Positions 25,434-34,351 of a DNA stretch of 64,000 nucleotides are shown piece by piece. Source of the stretch: WHSP01 sp964424945 (GTDB lineage Bacteria > Gemmatimonadota > Gemmatimonadetes > Longimicrobiales > Longimicrobiaceae); NCBI GenBank assembly GCA_964424945.1, contig CAYRLB010000001.1, positions 1-64,000 of the forward strand. The letters are read 5' to 3'. The notes under the pieces were generated by a model. That model saw nothing but the letters and a program-made list of their open reading frames with translations. It was not told where the DNA came from and did no database searches. A program made the position numbers and the translations under genes. How positions within the stretch are numbered: position 1 is the first letter of the stretch; every line of letters begins with the position of its first letter.

Positions 25434-26377
25434 CACGGCTGACCCCCCAGCCGGATGGCGAGCGCGATCGCCTCGATCATCGATGAGGGATCCGCGAGAT
25501 CTTTCCCCGCGATATCGAGCGCGGTGCCGTGGTCGGGGCTGGTCCGCGGGAAGGGAAGCCCCAGAGTGACGTTGACGCCCGACCCGAAGGTGGCGGTCTT
25601 GAATGCCGCCATCCCCACATCGTGATAGGGTGCGATCACCACGTCGAACTCCCCCGCCATCGCGCGCATGAATACGGTGTCGGCAGGGATGGGGCCGACC
25701 GCGGTGATTCCGGCGCTGCGGAGCCGTTCGAGTGCCGGTGCGTAGATCCGCGCTTCCTCATCGCCGAACAGGCCATTGTCGGAGGCGTGGGGATTGAAGG
25801 CACATAGCGCAATGCGAGGGTCAGGCAGTCCCCACCATCGGCGCAGCGATGAAGAGGTCAGCGCGCTCTGGCCGACCAGCAGATCGGAGGTGAGCGTACG
25901 AGGGACATCCCTGAGAGGCAGATGGGTCGTCGCGAGCACCACGCGAAGGGGACCGCGCGTGTCGTTCCCTTCGGAGGACATCAGCATCACGACCTCGGGC
26001 GAGCTCGTGAGCTGCTGCAGCATTTCGGTGTGACCGGGGAAGTTCCAGCCGCCCGCATGGAACGCCGCCTTGTCGATCGGCGCCGTCACGAGCGCGTCGA
26101 TCGTGCCACTGAGCGCCATCTCGACGCCCCGCTCGATCGCCGCCCCCGCAACAGCCCCCGCCTCCGCTTCGTTCCCCCCGGCGCTCCAGCCGGGGATGTC
26201 AATGCGGGGCCAATCTCCGGCAACCAGCCCTTCAGGGCCGATGAGAATGTACTCGGCGCGACCGGAGATGGATGGATGGGCCAGCGCCTTCGCGGTGACT
26301 TCCGGGCCAATCCCCCGCGGATCGCCGAGCGTGATCCCGATGCGGGGCGTGCGTGCCTTCGAATCGTCGTTCGTCAC
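25433..26377 (-). CDS. pdxA: 4-hydroxythreonine-4-phosphate dehydrogenase
   Basis: Oxidises 4-phosphohydroxy-L-threonine in vitamin B6 synthesis. IGITLGDPRGIGPEVTAKAL opens the protein, with TAPIDKAAFHAGGWNFPGHTEML, LATTHLPLRDVP, NPHASDNGLFGDEE and VIAPYHDVGMAAFK giving the zinc histidines and active site, and FPRTSPDHGTALDIAGK near the end. The GTG at 26377 overlaps the S4-gene stop by 4 bases (GTGA) and gives a 314-residue protein of normal length; the upstream extension of the frame is not conserved. pdxJ is not in view. Confidence 0.95.
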   Translation of the reverse strand: MTNDDSKARTPRIGITLGDPRGIGPEVTAKALAHPSISGRAEYILIGPEGLVAGDWPRIDIPGWSAGGNEAEAGAVAGAAIERGVEMALSGTIDALVTAPIDKAAFHAGGWNFPGHTEMLQQLTSSPEVVMLMSSEGNDTRGPLRVVLATTHLPLRDVPRTLTSDLLVGQSALTSSSLRRWWGLPDPRIALCAFNPHASDNGLFGDEEARIYAPALERLRSAGITAVGPIPADTVFMRAMAGEFDVVIAPYHDVGMAAFKTATFGSGVNVTLGLPFPRTSPDHGTALDIAGKDLADPSSMIEAIALAIRLGGQP

Positions 26378-26640
26378 AGTTCGCTCAGCCGTTCGTCCCG
26401 GACGACCTCGTACATCTCGCGCGCAGCCTTCTTCGACGTCGATTTCGGCGGCAGCGAAAGCACGCGGATCTCGAGCAGTCGGTTCGAGAAGCGGAGCGTC
26501 ACGCTGCTCCCCTCCCGGACCTCCTGGCTCGGCTTCGCACGGGATCCGTCGAGCTCGATCGCGCCGGCCTCGCACGCGTCCTTTGCTTCGGAGCGGCTGC
26601 GCGTGAGGCAGAGCCGATGAAGAGCGACGTCGATCCTCAA
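26374..26640 (-). CDS. S4-domain RNA-binding protein (Hsp15/RqcP-like)
   Basis: An 88-residue protein made almost entirely of one S4 fold: MRIDVALHRLCLTRSRSEAK, then CEAGAIELDGSRAKPSQEVREG and TLRFSNRLLEIRVLSLP. The C-terminal basic tail (PKSTSKKAAREMYEVVRDER) fits Hsp15 and RqcP, which bind 50S subunits carrying stalled nascent chains. It starts 7 bases after the SurA-like gene stop and overlaps pdxA. A BaeRF-type protein encoded nearby makes a ribosome-rescue theme possible but unproven. Confidence 0.88.
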   Translation of the reverse strand: MRIDVALHRLCLTRSRSEAKDACEAGAIELDGSRAKPSQEVREGSSVTLRFSNRLLEIRVLSLPPKSTSKKAAREMYEVVRDERLSEL

Positions 26641-26647
26641 GCCTCGA

Positions 26648-27991
26648 TCAGAGTCGAACGTTGACGTAGATCTGCTCCCGCAGCTCCAGCAGGTGCTGCT
26701 CCATCAGCTTCTGCTGCTCGAGCGCCTGCCGGATGCGTGGTCGGGCGTCCTCCAGCGTGTACTCACGCGCGTCCTGCTGATCGTTGAACTGAAGCACGAC
26801 CCATCGCGGACCGCGCGGATGTTCGAAGCGGAAAGGCCCGACGACATCGCCGACCTCGGCACCCGCGACTGCAGCACCATATTCGGGCGGAATACGGTCG
26901 AGGATCAGGTTGGAAGCGACCGCCGGAAGAAGTTCATCTTCGGCATTGTAGCGGTTGGCCAGCTCCTGAATCGACGCTCCGCCCCGCACCGCTTCCGCGA
27001 CCGAATCGGCCCGAACCCGACCCCTCTCGATATCCGCGGCCGTCACTTCCGGCTGAATAAGGATGTGTCGCGCCTGTCGCTCCGCCGTGCGCGTCCGATC
27101 GACCCGGATGATGTGGAAGCCGAAATCCGTCTCCACGATGCCGCTCGTCTGGCCGGCCCGAAGCGCGAAGGCGACCTGCTCGAATTCGGGGACCATCTGG
27201 CCGGTTCCGAACCAGCCCAGATCACCACCACTCTCCGCATTGCTCGCATCGTCCGAAAACCGCCGTGCAAGAACTGCGAAGTCGGCGCCGCCGCGGAGCT
27301 CGGCCAGGACCTCCTCCGCCTCCGCAATCGCCGCCTGGCGCGCCGAATCAGTTGGTTGGGGGGTGACAACCACCTGACGGAAGGAAACGGTCGCGGGCCG
27401 CTGTCCGAGTGCCGCCCGATTGGCATCGAAGTAGGCCTGCACTTCCGACTCGTTGATGACGGGCGGCGTGCGGTTCTGCAGAACCTGGCTGAGATAGCGG
27501 GTCTTGATGGCGTCAGCACGGTAGATCTCGAGGAGATCCCGGCGGAAGGCCGCCATGGTTCGTCCCTCCGACGCCAGAAGCTGACGGAACGCCTCCGGGG
27601 AGCCGAGGTCCTGCTCCGCCTGACTGATCCGCTGCTCCACCCCTGGAAGGACGTCCTGGTCGGAGACAGTCACGTTGGCGCGCTTGGCCGCGGCAAGGAT
27701 CAGCATGTCGTTGACGCTCGCCTCGATGAGCTGCCGGGCGGCGAGATCGACCTGTGCAGGATCGTTCGGAAGCTCGCCGGCGGCGTGCAACCTGCCGACC
27801 TCGTTGATGATGGTCGAGTAGAGCAGGATGGAGTCGCCGACGACGGCCAGTACCCGGTCGACGATCGTTTCCTCCAGCTGGTTCGCAGCCATCGGGGCGG
27901 GTTGCGCGCCTGGGGCGACCTGACCTGCGAGGGGAGCCGCCGTGACGCTCAGTACAAGCAGTGCGAGGGTCCGGACGATGCCATGCTTCAT
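26648..27991 (-). CDS. surA: Periplasmic SurA-like chaperone/peptidyl-prolyl isomerase
   Basis: A 447-residue secreted protein. The start at 27991 gives a signal peptide (MKHGIVRTLALLVLSVTAAP, cut after LAGQ). The SurA N-terminal domain is LEETIVDRVLAVVGDSILLY, and one full parvulin domain (RQVVVTPQPTD... GGDLGWFGTGQMVPEFEQVA... GFHIIRVD) is followed by a second, degenerate one near residue 350. The C-terminal helix QQKLMEQHLLELREQIYVNV is SurA-like. It assists outer-membrane protein folding. A second parvulin gene lies just upstream. Confidence 0.88.
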   Translation of the reverse strand: MKHGIVRTLALLVLSVTAAPLAGQVAPGAQPAPMAANQLEETIVDRVLAVVGDSILLYSTIINEVGRLHAAGELPNDPAQVDLAARQLIEASVNDMLILAAAKRANVTVSDQDVLPGVEQRISQAEQDLGSPEAFRQLLASEGRTMAAFRRDLLEIYRADAIKTRYLSQVLQNRTPPVINESEVQAYFDANRAALGQRPATVSFRQVVVTPQPTDSARQAAIAEAEEVLAELRGGADFAVLARRFSDDASNAESGGDLGWFGTGQMVPEFEQVAFALRAGQTSGIVETDFGFHIIRVDRTRTAERQARHILIQPEVTAADIERGRVRADSVAEAVRGGASIQELANRYNAEDELLPAVASNLILDRIPPEYGAAVAGAEVGDVVGPFRFEHPRGPRWVVLQFNDQQDAREYTLEDARPRIRQALEQQKLMEQHLLELREQIYVNVRL

Positions 27992-28035
27992 ATAGACTTT
28001 CCGCGGTGGTGCGCTGACGAAAGATGGATGCGACA

Positions 28036-28059
28036 CGGGGGGCGTCTCCGCCCCCCGTA
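28036..28059. repeat. 10-bp perfect-arm hairpin between the two parvulin genes
   Basis: ACGGGGGGCG and CGCCCCCCGT flank a four-base loop. No T-run follows on the minus strand, so it is not a standard terminator. It lies about 45 bases upstream of the SurA-like start and may stabilise or space the messenger between the genes. Confidence 0.5.
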
Positions 28060-28126
28060 GCCCCGTTGGATCATACGCGACAGCCGGAGGGGAGTTCCTT
28101 ACCCCCCGGCCGTCACGGGCACCCCT

Positions 28127-29665
28127 CTACGGATTGGCCGGTGCGGGTGCTGCCTCACCAGGGGCGCCACCCTCCTCGGCGGGGGCGACGCTCCTCATGA
28201 TCGAGTCGAGCATCGCGGGGTCGATCCCAGCCGGCATCTGGGTCGGGTCGGGTGCCGGCTGCGCAGCACGGATCTGCTCGAGCTGCGAGACGACCTCGAC
28301 GACGGCCGCATCATTGATCTCGAAGTCGTAGGCATCGCGCAGAGCGAAGCCCAGACTTCCGAGCGGAATGTACGGCGCCTGACCCGAAATCACTCCCTGC
28401 AGGATCGCCATCACATGCTGGTCGAGCTCGGCTTCGGTCGCCCCTGCGCGACCTGCGTCGGCGAAGCCAGTGGCCTCGATCAGCTCCCGGATCGCTATGC
28501 GTGCTTCAGTGCGGAGCTGCGTGTCCTCCTCCTCGGAGAGCGAGATGCCGAGGTTCTCGGCTTCCCTCAGCAGCAGCTCCATCTGGACGAGCTGCTGGAT
28601 ACCCTGCTCGAGCTGGTCGTCCGGAGCAGTGGCGAAGGCATTCTGCACCTGTGGCTGCTGCGTGCGGATGAAGTCCGCGAACTCGGCTGCGGTGAACTCC
28701 CCACCCTCGTAGGTAGCGATCTCACGGCGGGCGGCGCGTCCACGCAGGTTGATGCTCGGCTGCGCGGCGATCTCCTTCGCGGCGGCGAGGCCAGCCTGCT
28801 GAACCTCGACCCCGGCCCGTGCAGAAAGTGAGTCGAGGTAGGCAATCTCGGCGTCCTGGATCGCGTTCTGGACGAGATAGTTCCGGAAGTTCTCGCGCTC
28901 CGTCCCGATCTCCGGCTGGCGACGCTCCTCGACCAGGATCACATGGAAGCCGAAGGGCGTCTCGACGACGTCGCTCAGCTGGCCCGGCTCTAGTGCGAAT
29001 GCGGCGGCCTCGAACTGCTCGACCATCCGCCCGCGGCTGAAGAAGCCGAGGTCGCCGCCCTGCACGGCGCTACCCGGATCCTGCGAGTGCTGCGCTGCCA
29101 GCTCGGCGAAGGATTCACCGCCAGCCGCCCGTGACCGAAGCGACTCCGCTTCCTGGCGAACGCTGTCGCGCTGCTCGGCAGTCGCATCCGTCGCCGTGCG
29201 GAGAAGAATGTGCCGCGCGCGGATTTCGGCGCTCGGCCCATCCGTCGCCCACCGGCGCGTGATCTCGGCGTCGTCGAAGAGCGTGTCGACCTCGATGACC
29301 CGGTTCCGGAGCTGCATCACCAGCGCCTGCTCGCGCACCGGCTGGATGAACTTCTCCAGATCGATGGCAGCGAGCGTGCTGTCCTCCGAGACGGCCTCGG
29401 CGAGAAGGGTGTAGTCGACCCACAGATCGGTTACCGCGCGGACGACCTGCGGATCCGCGGGGATGTCCGGAATGGCGCCGATCATGTTGGTCACCTGCTC
29501 GACGCGGAGCTCACGGCCGGCGGCGCGCGCCACGACATCGGTGTGGCCGGTGAGCGCATCGCTCAACCCGCTGCATCCGGTGGCCGTAAGCAGTGCCACC
29601 GCTGCGGATGCCCGCCAAGGGGATTGCATGATGCAGCGCCCGATGGCGCGGCTGAAGGACGTCAT
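28127..29665 (-). CDS. Lipoprotein-like parvulin-type peptidyl-prolyl isomerase
   Basis: A 512-residue exported protein. The N-terminus has a hydrophobic signal (WRASAAVALLTATGCSG) with a cysteine that suits a divergent lipobox. One PPIC domain is evident: EIRARHILLRTATDATAEQR, SFAELAAQHSQDPGSAVQGG, DLGFFSRGRMVEQFEAAAF and TPFGFHVILVEE. A long helical C-terminal half follows, ending in an A/P/G-rich tail. It is likely a PrsA or PpiD-like foldase in the envelope. It is 41 bases downstream of mfd and upstream of the SurA-like gene. The start at 29665 was chosen since the longer frame is antisense to mfd. Confidence 0.88.
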   Translation of the reverse strand: MTSFSRAIGRCIMQSPWRASAAVALLTATGCSGLSDALTGHTDVVARAAGRELRVEQVTNMIGAIPDIPADPQVVRAVTDLWVDYTLLAEAVSEDSTLAAIDLEKFIQPVREQALVMQLRNRVIEVDTLFDDAEITRRWATDGPSAEIRARHILLRTATDATAEQRDSVRQEAESLRSRAAGGESFAELAAQHSQDPGSAVQGGDLGFFSRGRMVEQFEAAAFALEPGQLSDVVETPFGFHVILVEERRQPEIGTERENFRNYLVQNAIQDAEIAYLDSLSARAGVEVQQAGLAAAKEIAAQPSINLRGRAARREIATYEGGEFTAAEFADFIRTQQPQVQNAFATAPDDQLEQGIQQLVQMELLLREAENLGISLSEEEDTQLRTEARIAIRELIEATGFADAGRAGATEAELDQHVMAILQGVISGQAPYIPLGSLGFALRDAYDFEINDAAVVEVVSQLEQIRAAQPAPDPTQMPAGIDPAMLDSIMRSVAPAEEGGAPGEAAPAPANP

Positions 29666-29706
29666 TGCTGTCTCCGGCAAAGTGTAGTGAAGGGCGCGAC
29701 GCCTGG

Positions 29707-32700
29707 TCAGGCCGCCGCCGAACGGTCGCGGGTAAGCGCCCGCAAGGCGCCTATCAACGTTACTGCCACCGACTCGGGACCCCGGCGGTGAAGCGTCAGG
29801 GACAATGGGAGCGGGCGCTGGAGCTCGACTTCCAGCTGGTACTCGGTGAAAATTCGCTGGAGAGCGGCCACCCTCGGAACGACGCCAGTCCTGAAATTTA
29901 GGCGCGCATCCCACGGCCGGACAAGGATACGCTCCAGCCCCAGTTCTGTGCCGAGCAGACGAAGCGCCGCGGTATGAAGCAGCGTCTCCACCTCGATCGG
30001 GAGGGGTCCGTACCGATCCCGGAACTCGCGCCGTACCGTGTCGACGCCCTCCATCGACTCGAGGGTCGAGAGGCGCCGGTAGAAGTGCAGCTTCTGCGCT
30101 TCGTCCGGGATGTACTCGTCCGGAATGTACGCCGCGCCATCGACCGAAACCTCGGTCGCGGCGAAGGTCGCAGGTCCGCCCTCTCCCTTCAGCTGCTTCA
30201 CGGCCTGATCGAGGAGCCGCATATAGGTGTCGAAGCCGACGGCGTGCACGAATCCCGACTGCGCCGAGCCGAGGATGTTCCCCGCGCCGCGCAGCTCGAG
30301 GTCCTTCATCGCGATGCCGAAACCGCTGCCGAGCTCGGTGTAGTGCTCGAGAACCCGCAGCCGCTTCTCCGCATCTTCCGACACATTCTCGGGAATCAGC
30401 AGATAGCAGTACGCGCGATGGTGCGACCGCCCGACCCGGCCGCGGATCTGATAGAGCTGTGACAGCCCGAACTGATCCGCCCGATCGACGATGAGGGTAT
30501 TCGCGTTCGGAACGTCGAGGCCACTCTCGATGATGGATGTCGCCACGAGAATGTCCACCTCGCCATTCACGAAGCGGCGCATGATCTCCTCGAGCTCCTT
30601 CTCCTTCATCTGGCCGTGCCCCACCTCGATCCGGGCGTCCGGGATCAGGCGCTGCACACGCTGTGCGAGCGTGTGGATCGTTTCGATCCTGTTGTGGACG
30701 AGGAAGATCTGACCACCCCGATCCATCTCCCGCCGGATCGCATCTTCGATGACGGCGTCCGACCAGGGCAGCACATGTGTGATGATGGGCTGACGGTCCC
30801 GCGGCGGCGTCTGGATCAGGGTCATATCCCGGATCCCCAGCAGCGAGAAGTGAAGCGTGCGGGGGATCGGGGTGGCGGTGAGGGTGAGGACATCAACCGT
30901 CCGCTTGAGCTGCTTCAGCCGCTCCTTGTGCTTCACGCCGAACCGCTGCTCCTCGTCGACGACGAGCAGCCCCAGGTTCGGGAACTCGACGTCTGTTGAA
31001 AGGAGCCGGTGCGTTCCGATGACGATGTCGATCGTTCCATCGGCGATCCCCTTCAGCACCTCCGACTGCTCCTTCGCGGATCGGAACCGGGAGAGCGCCT
31101 CGAGCCGGACCGGGAAGCCCGCCAATCGTTCCGCGAAGCTCTGCAGATGCTGCTCCGCGAGAATCGTCGTGGGGACGAGGACGGCGACCTGCTTGCCATC
31201 CTGTACAGCCTTGAAGGCCGCGCGGATTGCGATCTCCGTCTTCCCGTAGCCGACGTCCCCGCAGATGAGCCGGTCCATCGGCCGGACCGACTCCATGTCG
31301 CGCTTCACATCTTCCGTCGCCTGGCGCTGATCGGGGGTGTCCTCGAAAAGGAAGGCGGACTCCATCTCCCGCTGCCACCGCGAATCCTCCGAGAAGGAGT
31401 AGCCTTCGGACGCTTCCCGCGCGGCATACAGCTCGAGAAGCTCGGCGGCCATCTCCTCGATCGCCTTCCGTGTACGGTCGCGGGTACGGGCCCACTCCTT
31501 CCCGCCGATCTTGTGGACCTTCGGCGGCGGCCCGTCGTCCATGTCCGACACCCACCGCTCGATGAGATCGACGCGATGCACCGGGACGCGGAGGAACTCA
31601 CCCCCGGCGTACTCGATGACGAGCGTCTCGAAGATTTCCTCCCCGAGCCTGACCGTCTCCATCCGCTGGAAGCGACCGATGCCGTGGTCCATGTGCACGA
31701 CGTAGTCGCCCGGCTTCAGCGCGGCGAAGCTCTCGATCGTCAGCCCGCCCCGGAACTGCCGCCGCCGTCGAAGCCTCCGGGTGCGCCTGAAGATCTCGTG
31801 ATCGGTAAGCACGCGGAATGCGGGGACCGCCTCCGCGAGGACGAAGCCGCCATTGACCGAGCCGGTCGCCAGAGTCACGCCTGTGCTGACCTTCAGATCC
31901 TCGAGCAGCTCCTGCAGGCGGTCGAGCTGCCCGTCATTGTCGCAGAGAATGAGCGTGCGCTCCCCGCGACGGGCTCCTTCCCGAAGGATCTCGCCCAGGA
32001 GCGGCATGTCCCGCTGGATGATCTCCGGCGGTCGCACGCGGAAGTGCAGCTCGGGGGCCGACCCGGGGGCACCCTCCCGGTTCAGGAAGATACGGGGAAA
32101 GCGCGCGACCTCCTCGGCGACGTCGTCCGGGGGGGCGAAGAGGCTTTCAGGACCTTCGGGCTTCGCACCGGCGGCGAGCTCAGCGGCGTGCAGGCGCTGG
32201 ACTTCGGCCCACGTACGCTCCCAGTCTGCGGTCGCGGTGCCTCCTCCCGCATCAACGACGATCGCTTCGGAGGGCAGGTAGGAAAGGAGGGTGCGCGGCG
32301 CCGCCGTTCCCCGACCGGACGCCTGAAGGGGGGCGTATCGCACATCGACCGGGAGAACCCGCAGACTTTCGAGAGGTCCGACCGAGAGCTGTGTGAGCAC
32401 ATCGAAGCGGCGGATCGACTCGATCGTGTCGCCCCAGAACTCCACACGGGCAGGTTCGGGGGTCCCGAAACCGAAAAGGTCCAGGATGCCGCCGCGTGAG
32501 GCGAACTGTCCCACCTCCTCGACCGCCGCGACCCGCTCGAAGCCCATCGCTTCCAGCCGCTCGATGACCGTCGCCGGTCGGACTTCCTCGCCGGCGCGCA
32601 GTTCGAGCTGCATCTCCTGCAGCCGGTCCACCGCGAGGGACCGCTCCTGGATCGCACGATGCGTCGTGACGAGGATCGGCGCGCGCCCCGTCAGCAGGGC

Positions 32701-33033
32701 TTCGAGCGCCTCGACGCGCAGCCCCCCAATCTCGACATGCGTCTCGGCCTCCTCATACGGAAGCGATTCGCGCTGCGGATAGACGAGGGCGTGCCCCTCA
32801 CCGAGGATCGACTCCAGATCCGCGATCATATGCTCCGCGGCGTCCGGGGTCGGCGTAACGATCACCCAGATGCGCTCGGGCTTCGACCGGTGCAGCGAGG
32901 CGACGAGAACAGCGGGCGACGACCCCTGCAGCCCGCTCGCTACGACGGCTTCGCCGGCACGGGGGAGCGCTTCCGCCAGCGCGGCAAAGCTCGGAGTAGT
33001 CTGGAACGCGGAGAGAAGGGCGGGATGCGGCAC
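29707..33033 (-). CDS. mfd: Transcription-repair coupling factor
   Basis: A 1108-residue helicase-like ATPase that removes stalled RNA polymerase and recruits UvrA. The N-terminal UvrB-like module includes VYPQRESLPYEEAETHVE and QFASRGGILDLFGFGTPEPA. The CarD-like polymerase-interaction domain is LKPGDYVVHMDHGIGRFQRM. Helicase motifs are CGDVGYGKTEIAIRAAFKA, LVPTTILAEQH, VVDEEQRFG, LTLTATPIPRTL and IVDRADQFGLSQLYQIRGR. The C-terminal TRCF domain ends the protein. The start is GTG. It leads the run through the two parvulins. Confidence 0.97.
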   Translation of the reverse strand: MPHPALLSAFQTTPSFAALAEALPRAGEAVVASGLQGSSPAVLVASLHRSKPERIWVIVTPTPDAAEHMIADLESILGEGHALVYPQRESLPYEEAETHVEIGGLRVEALEALLTGRAPILVTTHRAIQERSLAVDRLQEMQLELRAGEEVRPATVIERLEAMGFERVAAVEEVGQFASRGGILDLFGFGTPEPARVEFWGDTIESIRRFDVLTQLSVGPLESLRVLPVDVRYAPLQASGRGTAAPRTLLSYLPSEAIVVDAGGGTATADWERTWAEVQRLHAAELAAGAKPEGPESLFAPPDDVAEEVARFPRIFLNREGAPGSAPELHFRVRPPEIIQRDMPLLGEILREGARRGERTLILCDNDGQLDRLQELLEDLKVSTGVTLATGSVNGGFVLAEAVPAFRVLTDHEIFRRTRRLRRRRQFRGGLTIESFAALKPGDYVVHMDHGIGRFQRMETVRLGEEIFETLVIEYAGGEFLRVPVHRVDLIERWVSDMDDGPPPKVHKIGGKEWARTRDRTRKAIEEMAAELLELYAAREASEGYSFSEDSRWQREMESAFLFEDTPDQRQATEDVKRDMESVRPMDRLICGDVGYGKTEIAIRAAFKAVQDGKQVAVLVPTTILAEQHLQSFAERLAGFPVRLEALSRFRSAKEQSEVLKGIADGTIDIVIGTHRLLSTDVEFPNLGLLVVDEEQRFGVKHKERLKQLKRTVDVLTLTATPIPRTLHFSLLGIRDMTLIQTPPRDRQPIITHVLPWSDAVIEDAIRREMDRGGQIFLVHNRIETIHTLAQRVQRLIPDARIEVGHGQMKEKELEEIMRRFVNGEVDILVATSIIESGLDVPNANTLIVDRADQFGLSQLYQIRGRVGRSHHRAYCYLLIPENVSEDAEKRLRVLEHYTELGSGFGIAMKDLELRGAGNILGSAQSGFVHAVGFDTYMRLLDQAVKQLKGEGGPATFAATEVSVDGAAYIPDEYIPDEAQKLHFYRRLSTLESMEGVDTVRREFRDRYGPLPIEVETLLHTAALRLLGTELGLERILVRPWDARLNFRTGVVPRVAALQRIFTEYQLEVELQRPLPLSLTLHRRGPESVAVTLIGALRALTRDRSAAA

Positions 33034-33264
33034 GACGACGGCTACCTATCGTATCGGCACGGAACTCCGAAGGACGAATCGATCTTTCGGATCCCCGGTC
33101 GATACTCTTAATGAACGGAGAAGGGTGCGGTCCCGGTAAACCCCGGAAAATACGGGAAGCCGGAGAGTCGCGTCAATGGAGTGGGTTCGGCGGCCGACCT
33201 GGAACAAGGGGGTCGGTGGCCGGGGTAAACAGGTACACAGGCTCGCCTCTTATCATACGCAGCC

Positions 33265-34326
33265 ATGCAACGGATCATCACCGCGCTCGGGTTTCTGCTG
33301 GTCGTCGGCGTCGCTTTCCTGCCGCAGCCTATAGCAGCTCAGGTTGCTGCGAGGGTCTGGGTGGAGGGCACCCCGGACTACTTCCGGCGGGGAGACCGCA
33401 TGAATGTGAGCTTCTCCGTCAGTGACGACTCCTATGTGGCTGTCGTTCACATCGACACGGACGGGAATCTCGACTTCGCCTTTCCCGCTTCCCCCTGGGA
33501 TAACGAATTCGTCCGTGGTGGCGTCGTTCACTCTGTTCGTCCGCGCGGGACTTCCGGAGACTGGACGATCCGAACCCGGCCGGGGATCGGCTACTTCTAC
33601 ATCCTGGCATCGCCGACGCCTCTCGACTTCAGCTACTTCCGCGGGCGGACGGGGTCGCCCTGGGAGTGGGGTTATGCGGGTCGTGTCGTGCACGGGGACC
33701 CCTTCCTCGCCCTCGACCAGCTGGCGCGTCTGCTCCTGCCCTCCTCGACCTATTCCCGGTACGCTTACGACTTCTACAGCTATCACGTCGACGGAATCCA
33801 TCGCTACCCGGCGTACGCCTGTTCCAGCCAGTACTATGACAGCGGTTGGGGATGGTATCCTTCGTACGGATCATGCAGCAGTCAGGAGCTGTTCCTGCGG
33901 CAGAATCCGAACTATTACGATACCCGGCTTTACCGCGGCGACCGGCGGCAGGTGATCGGACGATACGAGTCGATCGATCCGCGTCACGGCTACAAGGCGT
34001 CGCCTGACACACCGTCACCCGGGGTTTCGCCGGGGGGAACCCGGCCGAGCCTTCAGGGGAGCGGCGGACAAATTCCGAGGCGGGAGGCGGAGCCGGCTCC
34101 TGCCCCGGTGCGAGCGCCCGCCGCCGGTCAGCCTTCGCAGGGCCGCGCGCCTGCGCAGGGACGGCCAGCCGGGCAGGCGCAGCCTGCGCCGGGTGGAGGC
34201 TCATCCGGAGGAGCGCGGGAACGCCCGACCCCCGCTGTGAACGACGGACCTGCCGCCGCCACGGGGCGAGCGGCTCCGTCGCAAGGTGGCACGGCGCCAG
34301 CCCGGACGCGGCCATCCATCGACTGA
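33265..34326 (+). CDS. Secreted DUF4384-like protein with Pro/Gly/Ala-rich tail
   Basis: A 353-residue exported protein. The signal peptide is ITALGFLLVVGVAFLPQPIA, cut after AAQ. A beta-rich domain follows (VWVEGTPDYFRRGDRMNVSF; DDSYVAVVHIDTDGNLDFAF), which resembles DUF4384, a domain of unknown function found in bacterial envelope proteins. Residues about 160-220 are rich in Tyr and Cys (YPAYACSSQYY; YGSCSSQE). The last 110 residues are low-complexity (P, A, G, Q), typical of disordered wall- or matrix-linked tails. The M28 peptidase gene starts 25 bases on, so they may share a transcript. Confidence 0.75.
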   Translation: MQRIITALGFLLVVGVAFLPQPIAAQVAARVWVEGTPDYFRRGDRMNVSFSVSDDSYVAVVHIDTDGNLDFAFPASPWDNEFVRGGVVHSVRPRGTSGDWTIRTRPGIGYFYILASPTPLDFSYFRGRTGSPWEWGYAGRVVHGDPFLALDQLARLLLPSSTYSRYAYDFYSYHVDGIHRYPAYACSSQYYDSGWGWYPSYGSCSSQELFLRQNPNYYDTRLYRGDRRQVIGRYESIDPRHGYKASPDTPSPGVSPGGTRPSLQGSGGQIPRREAEPAPAPVRAPAAGQPSQGRAPAQGRPAGQAQPAPGGGSSGGARERPTPAVNDGPAAATGRAAPSQGGTAPARTRPSID

Positions 34327-34351
34327 CACCAGAACGAAGGAAAACGTGAAG

